Shown here in pieces: positions 18,432 through 27,950 of a stretch of DNA of 64,000 nt. How positions within the stretch are numbered: the first letter of the stretch is position 1; every line of letters begins with the position of its first letter. The notes beneath the pieces were generated by a model that worked only from the letters and a program-made list of their open reading frames with translations, was not told where the DNA came from and did no database searches. The position numbers were made by a program, and so were the translations under genes. The stretch is taken from positions 1,117,501-1,181,500 of the forward strand of contig NZ_JACHTG010000004.1 of NCBI RefSeq assembly GCF_014250675.1, given 5' to 3'. This DNA is from Cetobacterium sp. 8H. Lineage in GTDB: Bacteria > Fusobacteriota > Fusobacteriia > Fusobacteriales > Fusobacteriaceae.

Positions 18432-21400
18432 ATGTTAGATAAATCAATAAAGAAGACGCTAGTAATAGGATCGGGTCCAATCATAATAGGACAAGCAGCA
18501 GAGTTTGATTATTCAGGGACTCAAGCTTGTGAAACATTAAAAAAAGAGGGGATTGAGGTTGTACTTATAAACTCAAATCCTGCAACAATAATGACTGATA
18601 AAGCGGTTGCAGATAGAATATATATAGAGCCTATAACAGCAGAGTTTGTAGAAAAAGTTATAGCTAAAGAAAGACCAGACTCAATACTTGCAGGAATGGG
18701 TGGACAAACAGCTTTAAATATGGCTGTTGAGCTTAATGATAAAGGTATCTTAGAGAAATATGGTGTTAGAGTTATCGGAACTTCTGTAGAATCAATAAAA
18801 AGAGGGGAAGATAGAGAACTATTTAGAGAGGCTATGGATAAAATTGGGGAGCCTGTAATAGAAAGTAAAATTGTAGAGAGTTTGGATGAAGGTTTTAGAG
18901 TAGCTAAAGAGATTGGGTACCCAGTAGTAGTAAGACCTGCTTATACTCTAGGAGGAACTGGTGGAGGAATAGCTGACACACCTCAAGAATTAGAAGATAT
19001 TCTGCTAAAAGGATTAAAACTTTCAAGAGTTGGACAAGTTTTAATTGAAAAATCAATCTTAGGTTGGAAAGAGGTTGAATACGAAGTAATAAGAGATAAG
19101 GATGGAAACTGTATAACAGTTTGTAATATGGAGAATATAGATCCGGTTGGAATACATACAGGGGATTCGATAGTTGTTGCACCGTCTCAAACACTTTCAG
19201 ATAGAGAGTATCAGATGTTAAGAACATCAGCATTAAAAATAATAAATGAAATAGGTGTTGTAGGGGGATGTAATGTGCAGTTTGCTCTTCATCCAAAATC
19301 ATTTGAGTATGCGATTATAGAAATCAACCCAAGAGTATCAAGATCTTCTGCATTAGCTTCAAAAGCAACAGGATATCCGATAGCAAGAGTTGCTACAAGA
19401 TTATCTTTAGGATACACTTTAGACGAAGTAATTAATGAAGTAACAGGAAAAACATTTGCTTGTTTTGAGCCTGCACTAGACTATATAGTAGTAAAAATTC
19501 CAAAGTGGCCATTTGATAAGTTTAAGAAAGCAAATAAAAGATTAGGAACAAAGATGATGGCAACTGGTGAGGTTATGGCAATAGGAAATAACTTCGAAGC
19601 AGCATTTTTAAAGGGACTAAGATCTCTAGAAATTGGAACATATAACTTAGAGCACCCAGTTGTAAAAAAGATGACTATGCAAGAGTTAAAAGAGATAGTT
19701 GTAAGACCTGATGATGAAAGAATATTTGTAGTAGCTGAAATGTTAAGAAGAGGTTATGTAAAAGAAAAGTTACAAAAGTTAACAGGAATAGATAAATTCT
19801 TTATGGAGAAATTAGAGTGGCTTGTTAAACAAGAAGAACTTATGAAAAAGATGGAACTTAAAGATTTAGATGAGAAGTTCTTAAAAAATGTTAAGAAAAA
19901 AGGATTTGCTGATAAAGGAATCGCCCAGCTTATGAACGTAAGCGAGAAAGATATAGCAAGAAAGAGAAAAGAGTATGGATTAAAACCAGTTTATAAAATG
20001 GTTGATACTTGTGCAGGAGAGTTTGCAGCAGATTCATCATATTTTTACTCTACATATGATCAATTTGATGAAGTAGAAGTTACAAATAATAAAAAGGTAA
20101 TAGTTATAGGGTCTGGACCAATAAGAATAGGACAAGGGATTGAATTTGATTACTGTACTGTTCACTCTATAAAAACTTTAAGAAACATGGGGATTGAAAG
20201 TATCATCATTAACAATAACCCAGAAACTGTATCAACAGATTTCTCAACAGCGGATAGATTATACTTTGAACCTCTTGTAACTGAAGATGTTATGAATATA
20301 ATAGATAAAGAAAAGCCAGCTGGAGTTATAATACAGTTTGGAGGACAAACAGCTATAAAGTTAGCTAATGATTTGAGAGATAGAGGGATAACGATTTTAG
20401 GAACTTCAGCAGAGATGGTAGATGCAGCAGAAGATAGAGAAAAATTTGAAGCTATCATGGAAAAGTTAGATATAAAAAGACCTAAAGGAAGAGCGGTTTG
20501 GGATATTGAAAGTGGAAAGAAAATAGCAGAAGAGGTTCAATACCCAGTGCTAGTAAGACCTTCTTATGTTTTAGGAGGACAGGGTATGGAAATTTGTCAT
20601 GACGAATTTAACCTTGTGAACTATTTAAATGCTTCTTTTGACAGAGATCCAGAAAATCCAGTTTTAATAGATAAATATCTAAATGGAATTGAAGTAGAAG
20701 TAGATGCTATTTGTGATGGAGAAGAGATATTGATACCAGGAGTTATGGAGCACTTGGAAAGAGCTGGAGTTCACTCGGGAGATTCAATAACAATATATCC
20801 TCCTCAAAATTTATATGAAGGAACAGAGAAGAAAATAGAAGAGATTACTAGAAAAATAGCAAAAGAATTAAAAATAAAAGGTATGATGAATATTCAGTTT
20901 ATAGCTTATGAAAATGAGTTATATGTAATTGAAGTAAATCCAAGATCATCAAGAACAGTTCCGTACATAGCTAAGATTTCAGGAGTTCCTGTAATCGATA
21001 TAGCTACGAAAGTAATTATGGGACAAAAATTAAAGGAATTGGGATTCGGAACTGGAATATATAAGAAACCATCAGTAGTAGCTGTTAAAGTTCCTGTTTT
21101 CTCAACAGAAAAGTTATCAGGAGTAGAAGTTTCTCTAGGACCTGAAATGAAATCTACAGGAGAAGTTTTAGGAGTTGGAAACACTGCAGATGAGGCAATC
21201 TATAAAGGACTTCTAGGAGGGGGAAGAGTACAAAACGTAAGAGAGAAAAAAGTACTTTTAACTATCAGAGATAAAGACAAAGATGAATTTTTACCAGTAG
21301 CTAAATCTTTAAAGAATTTAGGATGTCAGTTATTTGCAACAGAAGGGACTCAAAAATATCTTGAAGAGCACGGAATTGAAGCTACATCAGTAAGAAAAAT

Positions 21401-21638
21401 CAATGAAGAGAGTCCGAATATACTTGATCTATTAAAAAATAGAGAGGTAGATTTGTTAGTTAATACACCAACTAAAGCAAATGATGCTCAAAGAGATGGA
21501 TTTAAAATAAGAAGAACTGCAATAGAATACGGAGTAGAAGTGTTAACTTCAATTGATACTTTAAATGCAGTGATAAGAGTTCAAGAAAAAAATGTAGATA
21601 AAATGGACTTAGAGGTATTCGATATTTCAAAAATCTAA
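18432..21638 (+). CDS. carB: Carbamoyl-phosphate synthase large subunit
   Basis: CarB makes carbamoyl phosphate from bicarbonate, ammonia and two ATP. The 1068-residue protein shows the internal duplication: two ATP-grasp halves, each opening with a [18 protein letters not shown] dinucleotide-like motif (near residues 13 and 559), with [18 protein letters not shown] and [18 protein letters not shown] metal-binding blocks. The C-terminal MGS-type regulatory domain (about 930-1068) is present, so allosteric control by nucleotides is possible. A GGAGGAG site precedes the ATG. No clear terminator follows before the riboswitch promoter. Confidence 0.98.
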   Translation: MLDKSIKKTLVIGSGPIIIGQAAEFDYSGTQACETLKKEGIEVVLINSNPATIMTDKAVADRIYIEPITAEFVEKVIAKERPDSILAGMGGQTALNMAVELNDKGILEKYGVRVIGTSVESIKRGEDRELFREAMDKIGEPVIESKIVESLDEGFRVAKEIGYPVVVRPAYTLGGTGGGIADTPQELEDILLKGLKLSRVGQVLIEKSILGWKEVEYEVIRDKDGNCITVCNMENIDPVGIHTGDSIVVAPSQTLSDREYQMLRTSALKIINEIGVVGGCNVQFALHPKSFEYAIIEINPRVSRSSALASKATGYPIARVATRLSLGYTLDEVINEVTGKTFACFEPALDYIVVKIPKWPFDKFKKANKRLGTKMMATGEVMAIGNNFEAAFLKGLRSLEIGTYNLEHPVVKKMTMQELKEIVVRPDDERIFVVAEMLRRGYVKEKLQKLTGIDKFFMEKLEWLVKQEELMKKMELKDLDEKFLKNVKKKGFADKGIAQLMNVSEKDIARKRKEYGLKPVYKMVDTCAGEFAADSSYFYSTYDQFDEVEVTNNKKVIVIGSGPIRIGQGIEFDYCTVHSIKTLRNMGIESIIINNNPETVSTDFSTADRLYFEPLVTEDVMNIIDKEKPAGVIIQFGGQTAIKLANDLRDRGITILGTSAEMVDAAEDREKFEAIMEKLDIKRPKGRAVWDIESGKKIAEEVQYPVLVRPSYVLGGQGMEICHDEFNLVNYLNASFDRDPENPVLIDKYLNGIEVEVDAICDGEEILIPGVMEHLERAGVHSGDSITIYPPQNLYEGTEKKIEEITRKIAKELKIKGMMNIQFIAYENELYVIEVNPRSSRTVPYIAKISGVPVIDIATKVIMGQKLKELGFGTGIYKKPSVVAVKVPVFSTEKLSGVEVSLGPEMKSTGEVLGVGNTADEAIYKGLLGGGRVQNVREKKVLLTIRDKDKDEFLPVAKSLKNLGCQLFATEGTQKYLEEHGIEATSVRKINEESPNILDLLKNREVDLLVNTPTKANDAQRDGFKIRRTAIEYGVEVLTSIDTLNAVIRVQEKNVDKMDLEVFDISKI

Positions 21639-21645
21639 AAAAAAA

Positions 21646-21674
21646 TTGACAAAATAAAAAAAAGAGTATACACT
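21646..21674 (+). promoter_or_regulatory. Promoter of the Mn2+ riboswitch/ATPase transcript
   Basis: TTGACA (21646-21651) only 8 bases after the carB stop, with TACACT (21669-21674) at 17-base spacing, or TATACA at 15. It drives the riboswitch independently of carAB. Confidence 0.65.
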
Positions 21675-21689
21675 CTAGAAAAAAGAATA

Positions 21690-21827
21690 CTTTTCAGTAA
21701 TGCTGAGAGGGAGTAGTTGTAAGTATAGTGTCAACATCTCGATTCGAAAGAATCTGGTACTATACACCTGAATGGGTAACAAGACTTTTAGCGTAGGTTT
21801 TTATCTGCGCTAAAAGTCTTTTTTTTT
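21690..21827 (+). ncRNA. yybP-ykoY family (Mn2+) riboswitch
   Basis: The leader has the conserved family elements GGGAGTAG (21709-21716) and CTGAATGGGTAACAAGAC (ending 21785), separated by two hairpin arms (TAGTGTCAACAT, GGTACTATACACC). GCTGAGAG (21702-21709) can pair with CTTTTAGC (21785-21792) to close P1. The same 21785-21792 bases also form the 5' arm of the terminator, so P1 and terminator exclude each other. This predicts an ON switch: bound Mn2+ stabilises P1 and allows transcription of the cation ATPase. Family members control Mn2+ exporters elsewhere. Confidence 0.85.
21781..21827 (+). terminator. Riboswitch-controlled intrinsic terminator
   Basis: AAGACTTTTAGCG (21781-21793) pairs with CGCTAAAAGTCTT (21808-21820), ending in a T run to 21827. 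The 5' arm overlaps the P1 strand of the riboswitch. Confidence 0.88.
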
Positions 21828-21861
21828 ATTTTAATTTAAGAAAAATATAGATGGAGGAAAA

Positions 21862-24468
21862 ATGAAGGATTTTTATTCTAAAAGTAAGGAGTTTTTAATG
21901 GAACATTTTAATACGTCGCCAGATGGATTAAAATCAAAAGACTTAGAAGGTTTAAAGGGAAAATATGGAGAGAATGTATTAAACAGCAAGGAGAAGAAAA
22001 CTGCTTTTAAAATTTTTTTAGAGCAATTTAAAGATTTCTTGGTAATTATACTTTTGGTAGCAGCAGCAATTTCATTTATTTCAGGAAATAAAGAAAGTAC
22101 GATAGTAATTTTAGCAGTAATAACAATGAATGCTATACTAGGAACAGTTCAACATATGAAAGCGGAAGAATCTCTTGAAAGCTTAAAGAAAATGTCTTCA
22201 CCTAGAGCAAGAGTTATGAGAGATGGAAGAAAACAAGAGATAGATTCATCTGAACTTCTACCTGGAGATATTGTATTAGTTGAAGCAGGAGATGTGGTTC
22301 CTAGTGATGCTAGAGTTATAGAATCATATTCTCTTATGGTAAATGAAAGCTCTTTAACTGGAGAATCAGAAAGTGTTGAAAAAATAACAGATATTTTAGA
22401 TGATGGAAAGTTAACTGTAGGAGATCAGAAAAATATGGTTTTCTCAGGAAGTTTAGTAACTTATGGAAGAGGTAAGTTATTAGTAACAGCAATTGGAATG
22501 GATACTGAGTTAGGTAAAATAGCGTCACTTTTAGATAATACAGAAGAAAGTGCAACTCCACTTCAAAAATCATTAGAAAAATTTGGTAAAAAATTATCAG
22601 TAGCGATAATAGTTTTATGTATAGTGGTTTTCTTTATGAGTATAGCAAGGGGAATAAATACTCTTGATTCACTTATGTTCGCGGTAGCTTTAGCGGTAGC
22701 AGCAATTCCAGAAGCATTAGGGTCTATAGTAACAATAGTTTTAGCTATAGGAACACAAAAGATGGCGAAAGAGAATGCGATTATAAAGAAATTACATTCA
22801 GTAGAATCTTTAGGATGTGTATCTGTAATTTGTTCTGATAAGACAGGAACACTTACTCAAAATAAAATGACAGTAAAGAAAATATACGTAGATGGAAAAA
22901 TAGTTGAATCTGAAAAGATATCACTAGATAATCCGTTAGAAAAAGAGTTGTTAAGAAGTGCTTTATTATGTAGTGATGCTGTAAATCATGATGGACAAGA
23001 GATTGGAGATCCAACAGAAGTGGCTTTAGTAAATGTGGGACATTTACACAATATGAAAGAGGTTAAAGTTAGGGAAAAGTATCCTAGAATGGAAGAATTA
23101 CCATTTGATTCGGAAAGAAAACTGATGAGTACTACTCATGAGATTGACGGAAAATATTATCTGATAACTAAAGGAGCTCCAGATGTAGTTATAGATAGAG
23201 CTAAGTACATCATAAAAGCAAACGGAGAATATAAAGAGATAGAAACAAAAGATATTGAAGATATAAAAAAAGCTAATATAAAATTATCAGAAAGTGGACT
23301 TAGAGTTTTAGCTTTTGCAATAAAAGAGATTGATAGACAAGAGAAAATAAATTTTGATTCAGAAAATGAGTTTGCTATAGTTGGATTAATAAGTATGATT
23401 GACCCACCAAGAGAGGAATCGAAAAAAGCTGTTGAGGATTGTATCAAAGCTGGAATAAAACCAGTTATGATAACAGGGGATTATAAAGTGACAGCAAAAG
23501 CTATCGCAAAAGAGATAGGTATATATAAAGATGGAGATGAAACTTTAAACGGAGTTGAAGTTGAAGCGATGTCTGATGAAGAACTGATAAAGCATGTTCC
23601 AAATATATCTGTGTATGCAAGAGTTTCTCCAGAACATAAAATTAGAATAATATCAGCTTGGCAAAATTTAGGAAAGATTTGTGCTATGACAGGAGATGGA
23701 GTAAACGATGCCCCAGCTCTAAAAAAAGCGGATGTGGGAATAGCTATGGGAATAACAGGAACAGAAGTTTCTAAGGATGCTGCTTCAATGATATTAACTG
23801 ATGACAATTTCTCAACTATAATAAAGTCTGTAGTAACAGGAAGAAATCTATATGCAAATATTAAAAATTCAATTAGATTTTTATTATCAGGAAATACAGC
23901 AGGAATATTAGCTGTTTTTTATGCTTCTTTAATGGGATTGCCAGTTATATTTGCACCAGTACACTTATTGTTTATAAACTTATTGACAGATAGTTTACCT
24001 GCAATAGCTATAGGAATGGAGCCCTCACATGGGGATGTGTTGAATGAAAAACCTAGAGAAGCAAATGCTCCACTATTAGACAAAAAATTATCTAGTAGAA
24101 TTTTAATGGAAGGTCTATTGATAGCGATAGTTACAATGCTAGCATTCTATTTAGGTTATAGCAAAGGGAATGCAGCATTAGGAAGTACAATGGCATTTTC
24201 AACACTATGTTTAGGAAGACTTTTCCATGGGTTTAGTTGTAGAGGAAATGGATCAGTATTTAAATTAGGAATAACTAGTAATATGTTTAGTATATATGCG
24301 TTTGTACTAGGAGCAATACTTTTATATGTGGTGTTATTAGTTCCTTCGTTACATGAAATGTTTGCGATAGCAGATTTAACAGGAAAAAATTTCTTAGAAA
24401 TCAATGTATTAGCTTTTATACCTACATTGATAATTCAAATTTTAAAATTTATTAAATATGATAGATAA
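21862..24468 (+). CDS. P-type cation ATPase (Mn2+/Ca2+ exporter type)
   Basis: An 868-residue P2-type ATPase. It has an N-terminal cation-ATPase domain, the actuator motif LTGESE, the phosphorylation site CSDKTGTLT (Asp326), the hinge MTGDGVNDAPALKKADVGIAMG and about ten membrane spans. M4 reads PEAL (283-286) instead of the PEGL common in SERCA pumps. The Mn2+-type riboswitch in its leader makes Mn2+ export the likely main job, with Ca2+ also possible. GGAGG precedes the ATG. Annotation as a calcium pump from similarity alone would miss the riboswitch evidence. Confidence 0.9.
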   Translation: MKDFYSKSKEFLMEHFNTSPDGLKSKDLEGLKGKYGENVLNSKEKKTAFKIFLEQFKDFLVIILLVAAAISFISGNKESTIVILAVITMNAILGTVQHMKAEESLESLKKMSSPRARVMRDGRKQEIDSSELLPGDIVLVEAGDVVPSDARVIESYSLMVNESSLTGESESVEKITDILDDGKLTVGDQKNMVFSGSLVTYGRGKLLVTAIGMDTELGKIASLLDNTEESATPLQKSLEKFGKKLSVAIIVLCIVVFFMSIARGINTLDSLMFAVALAVAAIPEALGSIVTIVLAIGTQKMAKENAIIKKLHSVESLGCVSVICSDKTGTLTQNKMTVKKIYVDGKIVESEKISLDNPLEKELLRSALLCSDAVNHDGQEIGDPTEVALVNVGHLHNMKEVKVREKYPRMEELPFDSERKLMSTTHEIDGKYYLITKGAPDVVIDRAKYIIKANGEYKEIETKDIEDIKKANIKLSESGLRVLAFAIKEIDRQEKINFDSENEFAIVGLISMIDPPREESKKAVEDCIKAGIKPVMITGDYKVTAKAIAKEIGIYKDGDETLNGVEVEAMSDEELIKHVPNISVYARVSPEHKIRIISAWQNLGKICAMTGDGVNDAPALKKADVGIAMGITGTEVSKDAASMILTDDNFSTIIKSVVTGRNLYANIKNSIRFLLSGNTAGILAVFYASLMGLPVIFAPVHLLFINLLTDSLPAIAIGMEPSHGDVLNEKPREANAPLLDKKLSSRILMEGLLIAIVTMLAFYLGYSKGNAALGSTMAFSTLCLGRLFHGFSCRGNGSVFKLGITSNMFSIYAFVLGAILLYVVLLVPSLHEMFAIADLTGKNFLEINVLAFIPTLIIQILKFIKYDR

Positions 24469-24472
24469 TAAA

Positions 24473-24503
24473 TAAAAAAACTGCTGTTATGGCAGTTTTT
24501 TTA
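24473..24503 (+). terminator. Intrinsic terminator of the P-type ATPase gene
   Basis: AAAAAACTGC and GCAGTTTTTT pair around TGTTATG, directly after the stop codon. Confidence 0.88.
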
Positions 24504-24531
24504 TTTATGTGATGTTAAAGTGATATGGAAT

Positions 24532-24556
24532 AAAAAAAACACTCATATGAGTGTTT
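24532..24556 (-). terminator. Intrinsic terminator of the tRNA operon
   Basis: On the minus strand AAACACTC and GAGTGTTT pair around ATAT, followed by a run of T. It lies 12 bases after the tRNA-Met 3' end. Confidence 0.88.
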
Positions 24557-24567
24557 AAAATTTCAAA

Positions 24568-24644
24568 TGGTGCCTAGAAAAGGATTCGAACCTTCGACCG
24601 CTCGGGTATGAACCGAGTGCTCTAGCCAACTGAGCTATCTAGGC
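24568..24644 (-). tRNA. tRNA-Met (CAT)
   Basis: Full cloverleaf: acceptor GCCTAGA/TCTAGGC, D arm GCTC/GAGC, anticodon stem CTCGG/CCGAG with loop TTCATAC (anticodon CAT), T arm GAAGG/CCTTT with TTCGAAT, discriminator A and encoded CCA. The first pair is a normal G-C, so it is not an initiator. A lysidine-modified tRNA-Ile2 also reads CAT and cannot be fully excluded by eye. Confidence 0.9.
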
Positions 24645-24646
24645 AA

Positions 24647-24722
24647 TGGTGGAGATAAGCGGAGTCGAACCGCTGACCTACGCAGTGCAAGTGCGTCGCT
24701 CTCCCAACTGAGCTATATCCCC
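24647..24722 (-). tRNA. tRNA-Ala (TGC)
   Basis: Cloverleaf with acceptor GGGGATA/TATCTCC (one G-T pair), D arm GCTC/GAGC, anticodon stem ACGCA/TGCGT with loop CTTGCAC (anticodon TGC), T arm AGCGG/CCGCT and encoded CCA. Confidence 0.95.
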
Positions 24723-24724
24723 AA

Positions 24725-24799
24725 TGGTACCCCGTAGGGGAATTGAACCCCTGTTTATAGAGTGAAAATCTATTGTCCTAACCACTGAACGAACGGGGC
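24725..24799 (-). tRNA. tRNA-Glu (TTC)
   Basis: Cloverleaf with acceptor GCCCCGT/ACGGGGT, D arm GTTC/GGAC, anticodon stem ATAGA/TCTAT with loop TTTTCAC (anticodon TTC), T loop TTCAATT and encoded CCA. Confidence 0.95.
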
Positions 24800-24814
24800 G
24801 GTTAGTTTTTTTTA

Positions 24815-24890
24815 TGGAGCGGGAGACGAGGGTCGAACTCGCGACATTCAGCTTGGAAGGCTGACGCTCTACCAACTGAGCTACTCCCGC
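24815..24890 (-). tRNA. tRNA-Gly (TCC)
   Basis: Cloverleaf with acceptor GCGGGAG/CTCCCGC, D arm GCTC/GAGC, anticodon stem TCAGC/GCTGA with loop CTTCCAA (anticodon TCC), T loop TTCGACC, discriminator T and encoded CCA. First gene of the four-tRNA operon. Confidence 0.95.
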
Positions 24891-24902
24891 AATCACAAAA
24901 AT

Positions 24903-24931
24903 ATAGTATCATAATACAAAAAAAATGTCAA
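24903..24931 (-). promoter_or_regulatory. Promoter of the tRNA operon
   Basis: Minus-strand TTGACA (24926-24931), 17-base spacer, TACTAT (24903-24908), with the first tRNA starting 13 bases later. A strong stable-RNA-type promoter. Confidence 0.85.
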
Positions 24932-24941
24932 CGACTTTTTT

Positions 24942-25457
24942 TTATTTTTTTTCAATTATTTCTCCATTTTTTCCAACTATTGTTGAGTTCGCAGGAACAT
25001 CCTTTAAAACAACAGTATTTGCGCCAACTTTTACATTTTCGCCTAGAGTTATAGGGCCTAAAATTTTAGCTCCGGCCCCAATTATAACTCCATTTTTTAT
25101 TGTTGGATGTCTCTTTCCAGTATCTTTTCCAGTACCACCTAAAGTTACTTCATGGTAAATAGTCACATCATCGCCTATTTCAGCTGTTTCTCCGATAACA
25201 ACACCCATTCCATGATCTATGAATAATCTTTTTCCAATTTTAGCTCCAGGATGTATCTCTATTCCAGTAAAGAATCGAGATATCTGTGATAGTAATCTAG
25301 CTAAAAAGTAGTATTTATTTTTATAAAGTTTATGAGAAACTTTATAAAATAAGATAGAGTGGACAGACGGATACAGAATTAAAACCTCTAAAAATGTTTT
25401 AGCGGCAGGATCTAACTTCATTATATTATTTATATTCTCTTTCAATTCTTTAAACAT
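24942..25457 (-). CDS. cysE: Serine O-acetyltransferase
   Basis: CysE makes O-acetylserine from serine and acetyl-CoA, the substrate of CysK. The 171-residue protein is the short form found in many Firmicutes and lacks the long N-terminal helical domain of E. coli CysE. The left-handed beta-helix hexapeptide region is clear from about residue 65: [22 protein letters not shown], then [17 protein letters not shown] with the catalytic His, and [14 protein letters not shown]. It starts 7 bases after cysK. Confidence 0.95.
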   Translation of the reverse strand: MFKELKENINNIMKLDPAAKTFLEVLILYPSVHSILFYKVSHKLYKNKYYFLARLLSQISRFFTGIEIHPGAKIGKRLFIDHGMGVVIGETAEIGDDVTIYHEVTLGGTGKDTGKRHPTIKNGVIIGAGAKILGPITLGENVKVGANTVVLKDVPANSTIVGKNGEIIEKK

Positions 25458-25464
25458 TGTTATT

Positions 25465-26376
25465 TTACCCCATTATATTCATAGAGATATACTTTTCTCC
25501 TCCATCTGGAGATAGAGCCAATACTTTTTTTCCTTTACCTAGCTTATGAGCCACCTTTAAAGCTGCACAAACACTAGCCCCTGAAGAAATACCAACAAAA
25601 ATACCCTCTTTTTCTAGAAGTTGTTTAGCTGTATTTATTGCCTCTTCACTTGTTATTTTAATAATTTCATCTATATACTCAAAGTTATATATTTCAGGAA
25701 TAAATCCAGCACCAATACCTTGAATTTTATGAGAACCAGGTTTTCCCCCTGAAAAAACAGGGGACTCCATAGGCTCAACACCTATAATTTGTATATTTTT
25801 ATTTATCTCTTTTAATTTCTTACCTACTCCTACAATTGTTCCTCCAGTACCAATACCTGCAACAAAAGCATCCAAGTCTGGAATATCATCTAAAATCTCT
25901 ATTGCAGTAGTTTCGTAATGTTTTAAAGGATTGTTTTTATTTGAAAACTGTTGAGGAATAAAATAGTTTGTATTATCTTTTGCCAATTCTAAAGCTTTAG
26001 AGATAGCTCCTGTCATTCCTTTAGATCCTTCTGTTAAGATTAGTTCAGCTCCATAAGCTTTTATAATTTGTTTTCTTTCTTCACTCATAGTTTCAGGCAT
26101 GATGATTATAACTTTATAACCTTTTATTTTTCCAATCATAGCAAGAGCTATTCCTGTATTCCCACTAGTAGGTTCTACTATGATACTATTTTTATGTAGT
26201 ATTCCTTGTTGTTCAGCTTTTTCAATCATACTTAAAGCAGCTCTATCTTTTACACTTCCAGTTAAGTTATATTTCTCTAACTTAATATAAAGATCAGCAC
26301 ATTGATTATCAACCATTTTTTTTAACTTAAATATAGGAGTATTTCCTATAAAATCCAGAATATTTTCATAAATCAT
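25465..26376 (-). CDS. cysK: Cysteine synthase (O-acetylserine sulfhydrylase)
   Basis: A PLP enzyme joining O-acetylserine and sulfide to cysteine. The 303-residue protein has the PLP lysine in SVKDRAAL, the substrate loop [11 protein letters not shown], the PLP-phosphate loop [12 protein letters not shown] and a C-terminal GISSGAS. The reading frame is open to 26409, but the ATG at 26376 follows GAGGTGATTGGT and fits the family N-terminus [18 protein letters not shown]. It forms a two-gene operon with cysE. Confidence 0.95.
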   Translation of the reverse strand: MIYENILDFIGNTPIFKLKKMVDNQCADLYIKLEKYNLTGSVKDRAALSMIEKAEQQGILHKNSIIVEPTSGNTGIALAMIGKIKGYKVIIIMPETMSEERKQIIKAYGAELILTEGSKGMTGAISKALELAKDNTNYFIPQQFSNKNNPLKHYETTAIEILDDIPDLDAFVAGIGTGGTIVGVGKKLKEINKNIQIIGVEPMESPVFSGGKPGSHKIQGIGAGFIPEIYNFEYIDEIIKITSEEAINTAKQLLEKEGIFVGISSGASVCAALKVAHKLGKGKKVLALSPDGGEKYISMNIMG

Positions 26377-26404
26377 ACCAATCACCTCACTAAGATTTTG
26401 GAAA

Positions 26405-26432
26405 ATCATACCATAAATATATCTGAAATCAA
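26405..26432 (-). promoter_or_regulatory. Promoter of cysK-cysE
   Basis: Minus-strand TTGATT (26427-26432), 16-base spacer, TATGAT (26405-26410), between the Rep_3 gene stop and the cysK ribosome site. No T-box or SAM element is visible in the short leader. Confidence 0.55.
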
Positions 26433-26456
26433 AGTATTTTTTTCACTTTCTCAGTT

Positions 26457-27392
26457 TTATTTTTTTAGAAAAATTTCAAGTGTTGATAAATCGTCTTTTT
26501 GATAGTGTATTCTAATGGTCATATTTTTTTCTTCATACAAAAAAGTATCGTTATTTTTTAAATTATATATTTTAATTAAAAGTTTTGAATTGAAATAGTA
26601 ACCATAATTATAAGATTCTTCATCTTTAAATTTTTTAAAAATATTCAAGATTTCAGTATGAAGCTCAAAAAGATTTTTAAAAAGTTTTGTTGAACGATAA
26701 ACAGGTTCACTCTCTTTTGGGGAAGAAATTTTTAAATTTATTTTTTTAAAAGTAAGGCCAAGTATTTTTGAATTTTTGTTAACACCATTTTTTACTTTGT
26801 CATAAGTTAAATTTAAATTAGCAATAGTTTCTAAATCTTTTAATATTGGCTTAAGAAGATTTTTTTCAATATCAAAGAAACGATCGTAACTATTTTCTAT
26901 TTCAAAAATTGAACGTAAAGTTTCTATCTCAATGTAAAGAGATTCATTTTTTATAGTTTTTAAATGTTGGAATAATCTATAAGAGTATTTTTCTTTAAAT
27001 TTTAAAATTTTATTAAGGTTTAAAATTTCTAAATCATTTTTTGTATGAAAAGAACAATAAATTTCAGGAGAGAAATTTATACTAATAGTTTCATTAAACA
27101 TAAAAAAAGAAGAGATAGGTTTTAGTTTGTAATAAAAATTTAGACTTTTAGAAGTGATAATAATCTCTTTATGTGATAATCTTGTTAAGGCGTTTTGTAA
27201 TTCTTCAGAACTCGATTCTTTTTTTAAATCAAAAATTTTACATAAAAAATCTTTAGTCGTTATTAATTTTGGGAGTTTTAAATCTACAATATTAAAAAAA
27301 TCACGCTCTTTTTTATTTAATTTTTTAGAAAATTCTATATATATAGAGTTGTCTGTAGTTGTAAATTTCTTAAAAATAGAAAAATCATTCAT
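26457..27392 (-). CDS. Rep_3 family plasmid-type replication initiator
   Basis: A 311-residue protein matching the Rep_3/RepB initiator family (PF01051) of theta-replicating plasmids. The strongest signature is the second winged helix: YSYRLFQHLKTIKN, then IEIETLRSIFEIENSYDRFFDIEKNLLKPILKDL, then the GLTFKKI strand (near residues 160-250). The N-terminal half (TRLSHKEIIITS) suits the first winged helix. It sits on a housekeeping chromosome stretch between cysK and a PTS operon, with no partition or mobilisation gene. It may be a remnant of plasmid integration or a domesticated DNA-binding regulator; a 9-bp inverted repeat lies in its upstream region. Confidence 0.7.
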   Translation of the reverse strand: MNDFSIFKKFTTTDNSIYIEFSKKLNKKERDFFNIVDLKLPKLITTKDFLCKIFDLKKESSSEELQNALTRLSHKEIIITSKSLNFYYKLKPISSFFMFNETISINFSPEIYCSFHTKNDLEILNLNKILKFKEKYSYRLFQHLKTIKNESLYIEIETLRSIFEIENSYDRFFDIEKNLLKPILKDLETIANLNLTYDKVKNGVNKNSKILGLTFKKINLKISSPKESEPVYRSTKLFKNLFELHTEILNIFKKFKDEESYNYGYYFNSKLLIKIYNLKNNDTFLYEEKNMTIRIHYQKDDLSTLEIFLKK

Positions 27393-27442
27393 AAAAGTGC
27401 ACTCCTAATTTATTTTTTTAAATATGATAATTTTTTTATATA

Positions 27443-27471
27443 GACGATATATAATAAGTGGTTATATCGTC
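27443..27471. repeat. Inverted repeat upstream of the Rep_3 gene
   Basis: GACGATATA (27443-27451) and TATATCGTC (27463-27471) form perfect 9-bp arms around an 11-base gap. It lies about 50 bases upstream of the Rep_3 start, in the divergent region shared with the PTS operon. Rep_3 initiators often bind an inverted repeat in their own promoter to repress themselves; that role here is inference. No tandem iterons are evident nearby. Confidence 0.6.
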
Positions 27472-27562
27472 GTTATACATTCTACATTATAAAAGCTTTA
27501 TTTTCAACTTAAACATTTGCATTTAGTATGTTAATAACGAAAAAAGGTGGTTTTTTATATAT

Positions 27563-27591
27563 TTGTATAAAAAAACAAAATGTAATACTAT
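27563..27591 (+). promoter_or_regulatory. Promoter of the PTS/glycosylasparaginase operon
   Basis: TTGTAT (27563-27568), 17-base spacer, TACTAT (27586-27591), with the first gene starting at 27635. No clear operator or cre site overlaps it. Confidence 0.65.
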
Positions 27592-27634
27592 TATTCTAGA
27601 AGTCAAAAATAAAAAGTAAAAAAGGGGAAAATAA

Positions 27635-27949
27635 GTGGATATTGAAGCTATTGCAATGGGAATTGTTGGAAATGCAGGAGAAAGTAGAAGTTTATCATAT
27701 GAAGCACTTAAAGAAGCTAAAAAAGGAAACTTTGATAAAGCAGAAGAGTTATTAGCAGAAGCTAAAAATAAGATGTATAAAGCTCATAGTATTCAGACAG
27801 AATTGATATGTAGTGAAGCGGATGGAGAAAAAATAGAGGTGAATTTATTACTTGTTCATGCACAAGATCATTTGATGAATTCAATTTTAGCAAAAGAGCT
27901 TATAGAAGAATTAGTATACCTACATAAAGAGATAAAAGAGGTGAAATAA
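27635..27949 (+). CDS. PTS EIIA, lactose/cellobiose (Lac) family
   Basis: A 104-residue three-helix PTS phosphocarrier. The phosphorylated histidine is His75 in LLLVHAQDHLMN, and IEAIAMGIVGNAGESRSLSYEAL is the typical first helix. It takes phosphate from HPr and passes it to the EIIB encoded at 30239. It starts with GTG after a GGGGA site and heads the operon; the asparaginase gene begins one base after its stop. Confidence 0.95.
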   Translation: MDIEAIAMGIVGNAGESRSLSYEALKEAKKGNFDKAEELLAEAKNKMYKAHSIQTELICSEADGEKIEVNLLLVHAQDHLMNSILAKELIEELVYLHKEIKEVK

Positions 27950-27950
27950 A

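Noticed and set aside
18904-19302. Open frame of 132 codons on the minus strand within carB
   Set aside because: It is antisense to a well-conserved carB region, has Leu/Ser-biased composition typical of a shadow frame and no ribosome site.
21690-21827. TPP riboswitch for the leader before the P-type ATPase
   Set aside because: CTGAGAGGG superficially recalls the TPP box, but the GGGAGTAG and GTAACAAGAC elements, the P1/terminator overlap and the cation ATPase downstream fit yybP-ykoY; no thiamine gene follows.
24500-24560. Single shared terminator between the ATPase and tRNA-Met
   Set aside because: Two separate hairpins with opposite T runs are present, one for each direction.
24678-24896. 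Open frame across the tRNA cluster
   Set aside because: It reads through three tRNA genes, which explain the conservation; no gene expected.
27480-27560. Plasmid origin iterons beside the Rep_3 gene
   Set aside because: Only one inverted repeat is present; I see no set of direct repeats, so an active origin is not supported.
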